From HKCCE3408 sp039191215 (GTDB lineage: Bacteria > Pseudomonadota > Alphaproteobacteria > Rhodobacterales > Rhodobacteraceae): a stretch of 64,000 nucleotides of DNA. Within the stretch, counting starts at the first letter, position 1. The number at the start of each line of letters is the position of its first letter. Shown here piece after piece: positions 54,833 to 63,593 of the stretch. The position numbers and the translations under genes are program-made. The notes below the pieces were generated by a model. That model worked only from the letters and a program-made list of their open reading frames with translations. It made no database searches and was not told the origin of the DNA. The stretch lies in contig JBCCXT010000013.1 in assembly GCA_039191215.1 (NCBI GenBank), positions 5,826 through 69,825 on the forward strand. The letters run 5' to 3'.

Positions 54833-55095
54833 GCGACCCGCAGCGCAGGTCTGGCCGGACGACATTTCTGGAGCGAAAAACCTATCGCCGTGCCCGCCTA
54901 GAGGATGCCGCCCGGCTGTTGCCCGTTTTGGGGCTGTGTTTGTTTTTTGGCCCCGTCGCCATCCAAAGTACGGCCGTCGGCATGGCGGGCGGCACGGGCC
55001 AGTGGCTCGTTTTTTTCCTTTTGGTTTGGCTCTTACTGATCGGGTTGGCGGCGATGATGTCGCGGGCGCTTTTGCGCTCGGGCCGCAAGGACTAG
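54829..55095 (+). CDS. Small two-helix membrane protein next to the symporter-kinase
   Basis: Protein of 88 aa with a basic N-terminus (MSDPQRRSGRTTFLERKTYR) and two membrane spans (LLPVLGLCLFFGPVAI and WLVFFLLVWLLLIGLAAMM). A GTG start overlaps the response-regulator stop by 4 bp (GTGA), and the kinase gene follows 6 bp after its stop. The layout resembles the small helper subunits that accompany some SSS-family transporters (DUF4212-like), here paired with a sensor. Function inferred from context only. Confidence 0.75.
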   Translation: MSDPQRRSGRTTFLERKTYRRARLEDAARLLPVLGLCLFFGPVAIQSTAVGMAGGTGQWLVFFLLVWLLLIGLAAMMSRALLRSGRKD

Positions 55096-55101
55096 GCCGC
55101 G

Positions 55102-57774
55102 ATGCTGTCGTTTCAGGGGCTGGTCGCGGTTTGCGTGATCTATGTGGTCGGCCTGTTCGCGGTCGCATTCCTGGCTGAAAAACGCGCCGCTGATGGCAAA
55201 GCGCGCTGGTTGAGTAACGGCTTCACCTACACGTTGAGCCTGTCGATCTACACAACCGCCTGGACGTTTTACGGCGCCGTCGGCAATGCGGCACGCTCTG
55301 GCCTGGAGTTTATGACAATCTATCTTGGCCCGACGCTGGTCTTTGTCGGCTGGTACTGGTTGTTGCGCAAGCTGGTCCGGATCGGGCGCGCGCAGCGGAT
55401 CACCTCCATCGCCGATATGATCTCTAGCCGGTATGGCAAGTCAGGCGGCCTGGCGGCGCTGGTCACGGTGCTGGCAGTGGTTGGCACCACGCCGTATATC
55501 GCCCTGCAATTACAATCGCTTGCGCTTGCATTTGGCGTCTTTGCCGAGCGCGGTGCGCTCGGCGCACCTGATCCGGGATCAACCGCGATCTGGATCGCCG
55601 GGGGTCTGGCGCTCTTCACGATAATCTTCGGCACGCGCAGTTTGGACGTCAATGAACGCCATCCGGGCCTGGTATCGGCCATCGCGCTCGAGGGGATCGT
55701 GAAGCTTTGCGCCGTGCTTGCCTTGGGCGTCTTTGTCGTTTGGGGCGTCGCCAATGGGCCGACCGACATCCTGGCCCGGATTGAGGCCAGCCCTGTTGCA
55801 TCCTGGACAACCAATGGCGCGCGCTGGCTTGGGCTGACAGTCTTGGCCGGTGCCGCCATTTTGTGCCTGCCGCGGATGTTCCAGGTCCTCGTCGTGGAAA
55901 ACCAGGACGAAACCCATCTTGCAACCGCGTCCTGGGCGTTCCCGCTTTATCTGTTTTTGATGACCATATTTGTGGTGCCAATTGCCGTTGTCGGCCTCGC
56001 AGAGCTGCCATCGGGCAGCAACCCCGATCTATTCATGCTGACTTTGCCTTTGCAGGAAAATCAGGCCGGATTGGCGCTCTTGGCGTTTCTGGGCGGGTTT
56101 TCGGCGGCGACCTCGATGGTCATTGTGGCAGCCCTCGCACTGGCGACAATGGTGTCAAACCATATCGTCGTCCCGCTCTGGCTGGCCGCGACCCGTGGCG
56201 ACAGCCCGATCTCGGGCGATATGGCGCGCGTCGCGTTGATGGCGCGGCGCCTGTCGATCATTGGCGTATTGGGCCTTGGATACCTTTACTTTGAACGCTC
56301 CGGCGGGCGAGAGGCGCTGTCGGCGATTGGGCTGATCGCATTTTTGGGCGTGGCTCAGGTCATGCCCGCGCTGCTGGGGGGGATGTTCTGGCGCGGCGCC
56401 ACACGTGCGGGCGCGGCCATTGGCATAGGATTGGGGTTTCTGGTCTGGGCCTGGCTATTGTTTTTGCCGAACGCCGCGGCGGGGCTTTTCGGCGCCTCGG
56501 CCGCGGGCCTGCCGGTATGGCTAAATCCGGTCTCGCCACTGGGTCTGTCAAACACCGATCCGCTGCTGACGGCAATGGTGCTCTCGCTTGGGCTGAACGC
56601 CTTCTCGTTTGTGGCGGTCTCGCTGCTGACCTTCCCAACCCCGTTGGAGCGGTTGATGGGCGCGCAATTTGTCCATGTCTACGACCATTCGCCAACCCCT
56701 GCATCCTGGCGCGGCAGCCACGGTACGGCAGATGATCTTCTGGTCATGGCAGGGCGTATTCTGGGCGGGCAGCGGGCGGCCGCTCTGTTTGAGGCCGCGG
56801 CACAGGATCAGGGAGGACGCACCGGTCTGCCGGAGCCAACGCCGGCCTTTCTCGACCTGTTGGAGCGTGAGCTTGCAGGCTCGGTCGGCGCCGCCACGGC
56901 CCATGCCATGGTCAGCCAGATCACCGGCGGCTCAAGCGCCACCGTGTCGGTCCGTGACCTCATCGCGGTGGCCGATGAGACCGCGCAAATGATGGAATAT
57001 TCCTCCCGATTGGAAGCGCAGCGGCAGGAATTGGCACATACTGCCGCGCGTCTGCGCGATGCGAACCAAAAACTGACCGAATTGTCGGTGCAAAAAGATG
57101 CGTTTCTGTCGTCGGTGAGCCACGAATTGCGCACGCCAATGACATCGATCCGATCTTTTGCTGAGATCTTGATGCAGGGCGAGCGATTGGCGCCGGAAAA
57201 TCGCAGGCGGTTTTCGCAGATCATTCATGATGAGAGCCTTCGGCTCACACGATTGTTGGATGATCTGCTCGATCTTTCGGTGCTCGAAAGCGGCCAAGTG
57301 ACGCTGAACGAAAGTGTGGTGCGCCTTGTCGATGTGCTTGATCGGGCCGTGCACGCGACCAGCGCCCAGGCCAGTCGCCGTCTGACGATCCGGCGTGATC
57401 GTGGCGCCGAAGAGATCGAGCTTTTCACCGATCCTGACCGGCTGGTTCAGGTCTTTGTCAATCTGATCTCCAACGCACAGAAATACTGCGATGCGGCCCA
57501 TCCGGCCTTGGAGATCACGGTTCGGCGTTTGCCGGGCCGGGTGGAGCTGGAATTTGCCGACAATGGCAGCGGTATTCCGGCCCAACAAGAAAGCATGATT
57601 TTCGAGAAATTCGCCCGTCTGCAGCCTGATGGTCAGGTGACCGGCGCGGGGCTGGGCCTTGCTATCAGCCGCGAGATCATGGCCCGGATCGGCGGGGGGT
57701 TGAGCTTCGTAGCTAGCCGTGATGGCGCCATTTTTCGGGTTCGGCTGCCGTCAAGGGCGCTGCGGGCTGCCTAA
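55102..57774 (+). CDS. Symporter-histidine kinase fusion (CbrA-like sensor)
   Basis: Protein of 890 aa. Residues 1 to about 480 form a sodium:solute symporter (SSS) unit with 12-13 membrane helices (GFTYTLSLSIYTTAWTFYGA, TPYIALQLQSLALAFGVF). A cytoplasmic linker and a coiled coil (SSRLEAQRQELAHTAARLRD) lead to a histidine kinase. The H-box SVSHELRTPMTSIRSF has His674. The N-box is NLISNAQKY, and the ATP lid motifs are FADNGSGIPAQQ and GAGLGLAISREI. The arrangement is that of CbrA, where transport domain and kinase are one protein, but no STAC domain or PAS domain is obvious. The ligand is unknown; amino acids or acetate are candidates. Confidence 0.9.
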   Translation: MLSFQGLVAVCVIYVVGLFAVAFLAEKRAADGKARWLSNGFTYTLSLSIYTTAWTFYGAVGNAARSGLEFMTIYLGPTLVFVGWYWLLRKLVRIGRAQRITSIADMISSRYGKSGGLAALVTVLAVVGTTPYIALQLQSLALAFGVFAERGALGAPDPGSTAIWIAGGLALFTIIFGTRSLDVNERHPGLVSAIALEGIVKLCAVLALGVFVVWGVANGPTDILARIEASPVASWTTNGARWLGLTVLAGAAILCLPRMFQVLVVENQDETHLATASWAFPLYLFLMTIFVVPIAVVGLAELPSGSNPDLFMLTLPLQENQAGLALLAFLGGFSAATSMVIVAALALATMVSNHIVVPLWLAATRGDSPISGDMARVALMARRLSIIGVLGLGYLYFERSGGREALSAIGLIAFLGVAQVMPALLGGMFWRGATRAGAAIGIGLGFLVWAWLLFLPNAAAGLFGASAAGLPVWLNPVSPLGLSNTDPLLTAMVLSLGLNAFSFVAVSLLTFPTPLERLMGAQFVHVYDHSPTPASWRGSHGTADDLLVMAGRILGGQRAAALFEAAAQDQGGRTGLPEPTPAFLDLLERELAGSVGAATAHAMVSQITGGSSATVSVRDLIAVADETAQMMEYSSRLEAQRQELAHTAARLRDANQKLTELSVQKDAFLSSVSHELRTPMTSIRSFAEILMQGERLAPENRRRFSQIIHDESLRLTRLLDDLLDLSVLESGQVTLNESVVRLVDVLDRAVHATSAQASRRLTIRRDRGAEEIELFTDPDRLVQVFVNLISNAQKYCDAAHPALEITVRRLPGRVELEFADNGSGIPAQQESMIFEKFARLQPDGQVTGAGLGLAISREIMARIGGGLSFVASRDGAIFRVRLPSRALRAA

Positions 57775-57855
57775 TATTGGGCTGCCCGTCGAAGGGCCTT
57801 GTTAACGTTGTCTGTGTCAAAAGCATCGCAACGACGCGCGAGCCAAGGTGTACCC

Positions 57856-59223
57856 ATGTCCGAGACGGGTCAGAAATCCGTACTTGCCCGCAAGGCGGAT
57901 CTGGTCCGTATGCGGGGGCCGCGTAAGGCTGTTCAACTGGATTTTGGCACAGCGCCTGTCAAGGCGCTCAACCGGGCGGTCAAGCGCGCCGGTGTGCCCT
58001 ATGACGCGTTGGAGATCGAGCCGCGCGATGAGACCGTCGCCTGGGACCAAACGCTGGCTGAAGTGACCGAAAAGCTGCCCGAAGGCGGGCTGTTGATCAT
58101 CTTGGAGGGCGAAGAACGCGCGCGCGGCCTGCTGCATCTGCACCAGGGCCTGCTGGATGCGCTCATTGAGGTTCAGACCACAGGCTCGGTCGACGCGGTT
58201 GAGGGTACAGCACGGCCTGCCACGCAAATCGATGCGGCCCTGTCGCGCGACTTCATTGATCTCATGCTGTCGGCCTTTGAGACTGAGCTGGAGGATATGG
58301 GCCTGCCCAATGTGGTCATGCGGCTGCATTTTGGCACGGTGCTGAACGACCGGCGGCAATTGCCGCTTTTGGCGCCGGAGCGTGGTTTTCACGTCTTTGG
58401 ATGCAATACCGATCTGGCGCGCGGCACGAAGGCGGGCAACATGATCCTCGCGCTGCCCGGCACCCAGACCGCGGCGGCCAGTTGGCCCAAGCGCGGCCCC
58501 GATCCCCAATGGCGCAATACCTTTCACCGCACGATCGGGCAGGCGCGGATCAGCCTTGATACCGTTCTGTTCCGGCGCGACATCAGCTTGAAGGCGGCCT
58601 TGGCGCTTGGGCCGGGCTCGCTTATTCCGTTTGATCCGGAAATGCTGTCGATGCTGCGGGTGGAGGACCGGCTGGAACGCGCCGTGCTGCGTGGCAAGCT
58701 GGGCCAGGCGAACGGCGCGCGCGCTTTGCGGCTGACCGTGGGGGCGTTTGAAGGACCCAACGAGGCCGCTGCCGACCCGACACCGAAATTTGCCGATCCA
58801 TCGCTCAGCGCCGGGGCGGGCGCTGGTCCGGCCGAGGCGCCCGTCGCACCGCCGATGGGCAGCGTTGATGAATTGCCCCCGCTTGGCGGTGGGCCGATAG
58901 AGGCCGGTGACCTACCACCATTGGGCGGCGATGGCGGGCTGCCACCGTTGGGCGGAGAAGGTGGATTGCCCCCACTTGGCGCCGTCGGCGATCTTCCGCC
59001 TTTGGGCGACGATGGTGGGCTGCCGCCACTTGGCGGGGATGGTGGGCTGCCACCGCTTGGCGGGGATGGCGGATTGCCGCCCCTGGGGGGCGATGGTGGG
59101 CTGCCGCCTTTAGGCGACGACGGTGGGCTGCCGTCCCTTGGTGGCGATGGCCTGCCGCCACTGGGCGAAGGGGGATTGCCTCCGCTTGGCGGTGGATTGC
59201 CGGACCTACCTGGATCCGATTGA
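57856..59223 (+). CDS. SpoA-domain (FliM/FliN-like) protein with a Gly/Pro tandem-repeat tail
   Basis: Protein of 455 aa from the ATG at 57856 (MSETGQKSVLARKADLVRMR), with AAGGTG as ribosome binding site. Residues 1-210 are an N-terminal domain of unknown type. Residues about 215-310 contain ARISLDTVLFRRDISLKAAL, LALGPGSLIPFDPEML and DRLERAVLRGKLGQANGARA, which fit the SpoA domain of flagellar FliN/FliM or type III secretion C-ring proteins. The C-terminal 110 residues are nine-residue repeats of the form LPPLGGDGG. No other flagellar gene is near. Confidence 0.78.
   Translation: MSETGQKSVLARKADLVRMRGPRKAVQLDFGTAPVKALNRAVKRAGVPYDALEIEPRDETVAWDQTLAEVTEKLPEGGLLIILEGEERARGLLHLHQGLLDALIEVQTTGSVDAVEGTARPATQIDAALSRDFIDLMLSAFETELEDMGLPNVVMRLHFGTVLNDRRQLPLLAPERGFHVFGCNTDLARGTKAGNMILALPGTQTAAASWPKRGPDPQWRNTFHRTIGQARISLDTVLFRRDISLKAALALGPGSLIPFDPEMLSMLRVEDRLERAVLRGKLGQANGARALRLTVGAFEGPNEAAADPTPKFADPSLSAGAGAGPAEAPVAPPMGSVDELPPLGGGPIEAGDLPPLGGDGGLPPLGGEGGLPPLGAVGDLPPLGDDGGLPPLGGDGGLPPLGGDGGLPPLGGDGGLPPLGDDGGLPSLGGDGLPPLGEGGLPPLGGGLPDLPGSD
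58870..59211 (+). repeat. 27-bp tandem repeat coding for LPPLGGDGG units
   Basis: About 12 units, of which eight run in perfect 9-residue register and the last four are shortened or altered (LPSLGGDG, LPPLGEGG, LPPLGGG, LPDLPG). The DNA copies differ mainly at third positions, so the array is ancient or selected at the protein level, with room for length change by slippage. Confidence 0.9.
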
Positions 59224-59283
59224 TTGCATCTCGTGCGGCTCTCGGGGCAAGGTTGCTTGCACTGAATTTGGGGGGCGTGGTCG

Positions 59284-60111
59284 ATGCGGTTTGTTCGGTA
59301 TGGGGAAAGCGGCGCGGAGAAGCCTGGCACTTTTGATGCAGACGGTCGCCTGCGCGATCTTTCAGATCAGATTGCTAATCTGTCTGGCACCGTTCTGGGC
59401 GATTTGGCATCGCTGCGCGCCGATGGCCCGCTGGTAGCGGGCGCACCCCGGTTGGGTCCGCCGGTCAGCGGCATCGGCAAGATCGTCTGCATCGGCAAGA
59501 ACTATGCCGAACATGCGGCTGAGACAGGCTCCGCCCCACCGCCCGAGCCGATGATTTTCATGAAAGCCACCTCTGCGCTGGCCGGGCCAAACGACACAAT
59601 TGTCATTCCGCGCGGGTCAAAAGCCACCGATTACGAAGTCGAGCTTGCCATCGTTATCGGAAAGCCCGCCCGCCATGTCACGGAAGACGATGCGCTGTCT
59701 TACGTCGCCGGATATTCCATCATGAACGACCTGTCGGAGCGCGATTGGCAGTGGCACCGCGCCGGTCAATACACCAAAGGCAAAAGCTGCGACGGGTTTG
59801 CCCCGCTCGGCCCGTGGCTGGTCACGCCCGATGAGCTGGGTGAGCCACAGGCGCTTAGGCTGACATTCTCCGTAAATGGCGCGTTGCGGCAAAACGGGCG
59901 CACATCGGACATGATTTTTGGCGTGCGCCACCTGATTTCTTATCTCAGCGGGTTCTTCACGCTCCATCCCGGTGACGTCATCGCAACCGGGACACCTGCC
60001 GGGGTCGGCGCAGGGCTCGACCCGCCGCAATTTCTCGCACCCGGCGATTGGGTTGAGGCAGCGATCACCGGGCTGGGCCAGCAAAGCATGGATGTCATCG
60101 CGGAGCCTTAG
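59284..60111 (+). CDS. Fumarylacetoacetate hydrolase family protein
   Basis: Enzyme of 275 aa in the FAH superfamily (2-oxo-acid hydrolases, isomerases and decarboxylases such as HpcE or ureidoglycolate lyase-type proteins). Motifs are KIVCIGKNYAEHAAETG, PMIFMKATSALAGP, the metal-binding DYEVELAIVIGK and SERDWQWHRAGQYTKGKSCD, and HPGDVIATGTPAGVG. The N-terminal 75 residues form the small domain. It starts 60 bp after the repeat protein; shared transcription is likely but not shown. Confidence 0.9.
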   Translation: MRFVRYGESGAEKPGTFDADGRLRDLSDQIANLSGTVLGDLASLRADGPLVAGAPRLGPPVSGIGKIVCIGKNYAEHAAETGSAPPPEPMIFMKATSALAGPNDTIVIPRGSKATDYEVELAIVIGKPARHVTEDDALSYVAGYSIMNDLSERDWQWHRAGQYTKGKSCDGFAPLGPWLVTPDELGEPQALRLTFSVNGALRQNGRTSDMIFGVRHLISYLSGFFTLHPGDVIATGTPAGVGAGLDPPQFLAPGDWVEAAITGLGQQSMDVIAEP

Positions 60112-60146
60112 ATAGTGGTCTAGGCGGCACCAATCCGGCAAATTTC

Positions 60147-60251
60147 GCCGAATTGGGCCGAATATGTCGCATTTTCGTCGAATTGAGCATGAAAATGGCG
60201 ATGAAGGCAGCCAAAGGCTCGCCCCGGCCCTGTGGATAAGTTATCCACAGG
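60147..60251. promoter_or_regulatory. Phased repeats and inverted DnaA boxes upstream of a lipoprotein gene
   Basis: TGTGGATAA (60231-60239) and TTATCCACA (60241-60249) are two exact DnaA boxes facing each other around one G, extended by CC/GG to a 23-bp palindrome. Upstream, the 9-mers GCCGAATTG (60147), GCCGAATAT (60157) and GTCGAATTG (60177) repeat on one helical face at 10 and 20 bp. The region lies in the 173-bp gap before the gene at 60285. Confidence 0.6.
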
Positions 60252-60284
60252 CACAAAAGACGATAAGAGCAGGAGAGCCTAGCC

Positions 60285-60896
60285 ATGCGTCCCGTTTGCC
60301 TTGTGCCGTTGTCGTTAGCATTGATGGCCGTTCTGGCCGGATGCCAAATGAACCCCGAAGCCTCAGCGCGCACCGTATCGTTTGCGCAATCCGCCCCGGG
60401 CCGGTTTGAATTTACCGATTGGCAACTTGCTTCTCTGGAAGTGGTTGTGCCGCAGAGCTTGTCAGTTTCGGAGCAAAACACCATCAAACCGCGCGCTGAT
60501 ATCGTCTGGCGTGAGGATCCGTGCTGTGACCGGCACGCTCAGGTTGATGCGCTGATGACCGACGCGTTGCAGGATGCGCTTGCCGATCTAGATGGCAGCC
60601 GGCCCGTTCGGGTTGAACTGCAAGTGACCAGGTTTCACGCCCTGACCGAACGGACCCGCTATTCGATCGGCGGCGAGCATGAGATCGAGTTCTTCCTGAC
60701 AGTCTTTGATACCGCCACCGGCACCATCCTGCGTGGGCCCCGCGCCGTCGATGTGACATTTCCGGCATCCGGCGGCGACCGCGCCTTGGCTGAAGAGGCA
60801 CGCGGCTATTTTCAACGTGATGCAATCACCGACCGGCTGCACAATTGGGCGCAGGTCGAGTTTGGTATTGCCGAGCTGGCCGAACCCACGGGCTGA
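60285..60896 (+). CDS. Lipoprotein of unknown function
   Basis: Protein of 203 aa with a lipoprotein signal (MRPVCLVPLSLALMAVLAGC, lipobox LAGC, Cys20). The mature domain is beta/alpha mixed (RFEFTDWQLASLEVVVPQS, GGEHEIEFFLTVFDTATG) and contains a CC pair (REDPCCDRHAQ). It may belong to the Rhodobacterales DUF6778 group, from memory only. AGGAGAG lies before the ATG. The upstream region carries DnaA boxes (60231-60249). Confidence 0.8.
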   Translation: MRPVCLVPLSLALMAVLAGCQMNPEASARTVSFAQSAPGRFEFTDWQLASLEVVVPQSLSVSEQNTIKPRADIVWREDPCCDRHAQVDALMTDALQDALADLDGSRPVRVELQVTRFHALTERTRYSIGGEHEIEFFLTVFDTATGTILRGPRAVDVTFPASGGDRALAEEARGYFQRDAITDRLHNWAQVEFGIAELAEPTG

Positions 60897-60931
60897 CTTT
60901 CCATCACCCGCGCGGGGCGCTAAAGCAGGTC

Positions 60932-62128
60932 ATGTCCGACAAAGACCGCGCCGTCCTGCGCCTTAAGCCGAAGGCGGATGCCAGGCGCATCCGCCATGGC
61001 CATCCCTGGGCGTGGAGCGATGAATTGGTCCTCGACCGCCGGGCGCGGGCCCTTCCCGACGGTGCCGTTGCGATCCTGGAAGATGCCGGACGCACGCCCA
61101 TGGCCACCGGGATTGCCAGCGTGGCGGGCAAGATCGGGTTTCGGGTTTTGGACGCCGATCCGGCCGCCGCAATCGATGCCGATTGGCTGCGCGCCAAGAT
61201 CGGCCGCGCGCTAGCGCTGCGCGAGCGGCTGTATGCGGCGCCGTTTTACCGCCTGATCCACGCCGAGGGTGACGGTCTGCCCGGCCTAATCGTTGATCGG
61301 TTTGGCGATGTGTTGGTGATGCAGCCCAATCTCGGCTGGCTCGCCGCCCGCGAAGAGCTTTTGGCTGATCTTTTGGTGTCTGTCACCGGCGCGCGCGTTA
61401 TTGTGCGAAATGCGACCGCGCGGGCGCGCGAGGCCGAAGGGCTGGACGATGGCAACGTGGTTTTGCGGGGCCAAGCACCCGATGTGCCGGTGCCGGTGGA
61501 GATGAATGGCGCGCTTTATCTGGCCGATGTGATGGTCGGTCAGAAGACAGGCCTGTTCTACGACCAGCGCGACAATCACGCCTTTGTTGCGCGTGTGGCG
61601 CGGGATGCGCGCGTACTTGACGTCTTTTCCCATGTCGGCGGTTTTGGTCTGGCCGCCTTAGGCGCGGGCGCGGCAGTGGTGCTGGCGGTCGATAGCTCGG
61701 TCCCGGCGCTTAGATTGGCCGAAAAGAGCGCGTCGCAGATGGGGCAGCGCCAGCGGTTTCGAACCCGAACGGGTGATGCTTTTGATGTGATGGCTGAACT
61801 GGACGCAGATCGCGCCCTTTTTGATCTGGTCATTGCCGACCCGCCGGCATTTGCCCCGTCGAAATCGTCGTTGAGCCAGGGATTGCGCGCCTATGAACGC
61901 GTCGCACGGCTGGCAGCGCGCCTGGTCGCCTCGGATGGTATTCTGACGCTCTGTTCTTGTTCGCACGCCGCGGATTTGGGCCGGTTCCGCAATGCCTGCC
62001 TGCGCGGGATCGGACGTGCCGGGCGGGCGCCAAGACTGATCCGGACGGGGTTTGCAGGCCCAGATCACCCGCAGCACCCCAGCCTGAGTGAGACAGGCTA
62101 CCTTAAAGCGCTGAGTTTCCGGTTATGA
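60932..62128 (+). CDS. Class I SAM-dependent rRNA methyltransferase, RlmI-like
   Basis: Protein of 398 aa. An N-terminal PUA-like domain (LRLKPKADARRIRHGHPWAW) is followed by the central domain (FYRLIHAEGDGLPGLIVDRF) and a Rossmann methyltransferase. The latter has VLDVFSHVGGFGLAALGAG (motif I), VIADPPAFAPSK (D-P-P, motif IV) and TLCSCSH. In E. coli RlmI methylates 23S rRNA C1962; the same site is only presumed here. The start at 60932 follows GCAGGTC. The PIN gene overlaps its stop. Confidence 0.9.
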   Translation: MSDKDRAVLRLKPKADARRIRHGHPWAWSDELVLDRRARALPDGAVAILEDAGRTPMATGIASVAGKIGFRVLDADPAAAIDADWLRAKIGRALALRERLYAAPFYRLIHAEGDGLPGLIVDRFGDVLVMQPNLGWLAAREELLADLLVSVTGARVIVRNATARAREAEGLDDGNVVLRGQAPDVPVPVEMNGALYLADVMVGQKTGLFYDQRDNHAFVARVARDARVLDVFSHVGGFGLAALGAGAAVVLAVDSSVPALRLAEKSASQMGQRQRFRTRTGDAFDVMAELDADRALFDLVIADPPAFAPSKSSLSQGLRAYERVARLAARLVASDGILTLCSCSHAADLGRFRNACLRGIGRAGRAPRLIRTGFAGPDHPQHPSLSETGYLKALSFRL

Positions 62129-62658
62129 TCGCGTGTCTGGACGCTTGCGTGCTTTATCCGACCGTGTTGCGCGAAGTGCTGTTGGGGGTGGCGCGTGTGG
62201 GCCTTTTTACGCCGATCTGGTCGGATCGCATCTTGGAGGAATGGGTGCGCGCGGCGGGCAAGAAGGGGCCCGCAGAGGCAGCGCTTGCCCGTGGCGAAGT
62301 GGCGATGGTGCGCGCGGAATGGCCAAAAGCCGCTATGCCCGGTGCTGAGGCCGCCGATCTGTGGCTGCCTGATCCGGCAGATATCCATGTGCTGGCAAGC
62401 GCGCGCGCGGCCGGTGCTGAGGTGATCGTGACGCTGAATCTGCGCGATTTTCCGGCCCGTGAATTGACCGGCCACGGTATCGCGGCTGAACATCCGGACG
62501 CATTTCTTTACGCACTTTGGCTGGCTGATCCTGCAGCGCTTTGGGGTGTTGTGGGTGCGGTCTTGGCGCAAGCCCAGGCGCTTTCTGGCCGCGACATTGA
62601 GCTGCGCGGTCTGTTGAAGCGCGCGCGGCTGCCGCGGCTTGCTAAAGCGCTGGCCTGA
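62125..62658 (+). CDS. PIN-domain protein
   Basis: Predicted ribonuclease of 177 aa. Conserved acids are in IACLDACVLYP (Asp6), SDRILEEWVRAAG and LWLPDPADIHVLASARAAG, plus VIVTLNLRDFP. It belongs to the RSP_2648-like group of Rhodobacterales PIN proteins, to my knowledge. It overlaps the methyltransferase stop by 4 bp (ATGA). There is no antitoxin gene beside it, so it is more likely a stand-alone RNA enzyme than a VapC toxin. Confidence 0.87.
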   Translation: MIACLDACVLYPTVLREVLLGVARVGLFTPIWSDRILEEWVRAAGKKGPAEAALARGEVAMVRAEWPKAAMPGAEAADLWLPDPADIHVLASARAAGAEVIVTLNLRDFPARELTGHGIAAEHPDAFLYALWLADPAALWGVVGAVLAQAQALSGRDIELRGLLKRARLPRLAKALA

Positions 62659-62711
62659 TCGGGGTGCGGTTTGGGGGCGGGGGCCGTGCGCGGGACATCT
62701 GCAAGCGTGGC

Positions 62712-63395
62712 TTATCCGGTCCAGCGGCCTTCGAGCGCTTCGATGGCGGCAATGCGTTCGGGTACTTTGGGGTGGCTCATGAGCCAGGCGGGCATAGCGC
62801 CGGACCGCCCGCCGGTCAGCGCTTCAAGCTTCTCGAAAAGGCGCTTTTGCGGGGCCGTCCCGATCCCGGCCTTGACCAGCAAAGCGGCCGCATAGGCATC
62901 GGCTTCGTATTCGTCCTGGCGGCTGAGGCGGGCGGCCAAAAGTGATGCGATGAGGCCCGCAATCCAAGGCCCGATGAATGGAATGAAGCGCCCCAGAACG
63001 GAAACCAGCACCACGCGCACGGCATTCTGCCCCGAAAAATCGATCATTCGGCGGCGGGAATGGCCCAGTGCGACATGGCCCAATTCATGCGCAATGACCG
63101 AGGCCAGTTCCTCGGCGCTGACCTCGCCGGCCTTGAATTTGGTGTAAAAGCCGCGCGTCAAAAAGATGCGGCCGTCGGGCGCTGCCAGGCCATTGACCGG
63201 GTCGATCTCATAAAGATGGACCTTGATCTTTGGGATTTCCAGCGCCGCGGCCATCCGATCGGTCAGCTTACGAAGCTCAGGATCAAGCAGCTCAGCCGAG
63301 CGCTGGTCGAGTTCCCGCCGGGTGCGCCATGCTGAGAAGTGATACATCGCCAGCCCGTAAAGGACCGCCAGAAGGATCGGGGTGAACTTGATCAT
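62712..63395 (-). CDS. M48-family zinc metalloprotease
   Basis: Membrane-associated peptidase of 227 aa. The N-terminal anchor is MIKFTPILLAVLYGLAMYHF. The zinc motif HELGHVALGH (H-E-x-x-H) lies near residue 112, with DEYEADAYAAALL providing the third ligand further on. A second hydrophobic region (VLVSVLGRFIPFIGPWIAGL) lies between them. The ATG at 63395 is chosen over the frame opening at 63458. The family includes HtpX-like quality-control proteases, but this one is shorter. Confidence 0.9.
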   Translation of the reverse strand: MIKFTPILLAVLYGLAMYHFSAWRTRRELDQRSAELLDPELRKLTDRMAAALEIPKIKVHLYEIDPVNGLAAPDGRIFLTRGFYTKFKAGEVSAEELASVIAHELGHVALGHSRRRMIDFSGQNAVRVVLVSVLGRFIPFIGPWIAGLIASLLAARLSRQDEYEADAYAAALLVKAGIGTAPQKRLFEKLEALTGGRSGAMPAWLMSHPKVPERIAAIEALEGRWTG

Positions 63396-63593
63396 GCACA
63401 GGATATGGGTCCGCACGACCCCGTCGGCAAGCCACGCGCAGCCGGGTGTGATGTCCACGTTATGCGCGGTCGCACGATCGGGTCATTGAGTGATGCCGGC
63501 TCCGCTTTCGTCGTAACTCTGGCAAGTGATCCGCTATTTGCAGCGCCGTTAGAGTGGTTTTGGGTGATGTGCCATCGAGGCCGGGCACTTCGC

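Noticed and set aside
58870..59211. CRISPR-like array
   Set aside because: The repeats are contiguous 27-bp coding units without spacers, in frame within a protein gene.
60229..60251. Chromosomal replication origin at the DnaA boxes
   Set aside because: Only two boxes occur, there is no long A/T-rich unwinding region, and no origin-linked genes such as dnaA, dnaN, parAB or hemE are near.
62125..62658. VapC toxin of a toxin-antitoxin pair
   Set aside because: There is no small antitoxin gene upstream or downstream. The PIN gene is coupled to an rRNA methyltransferase instead.
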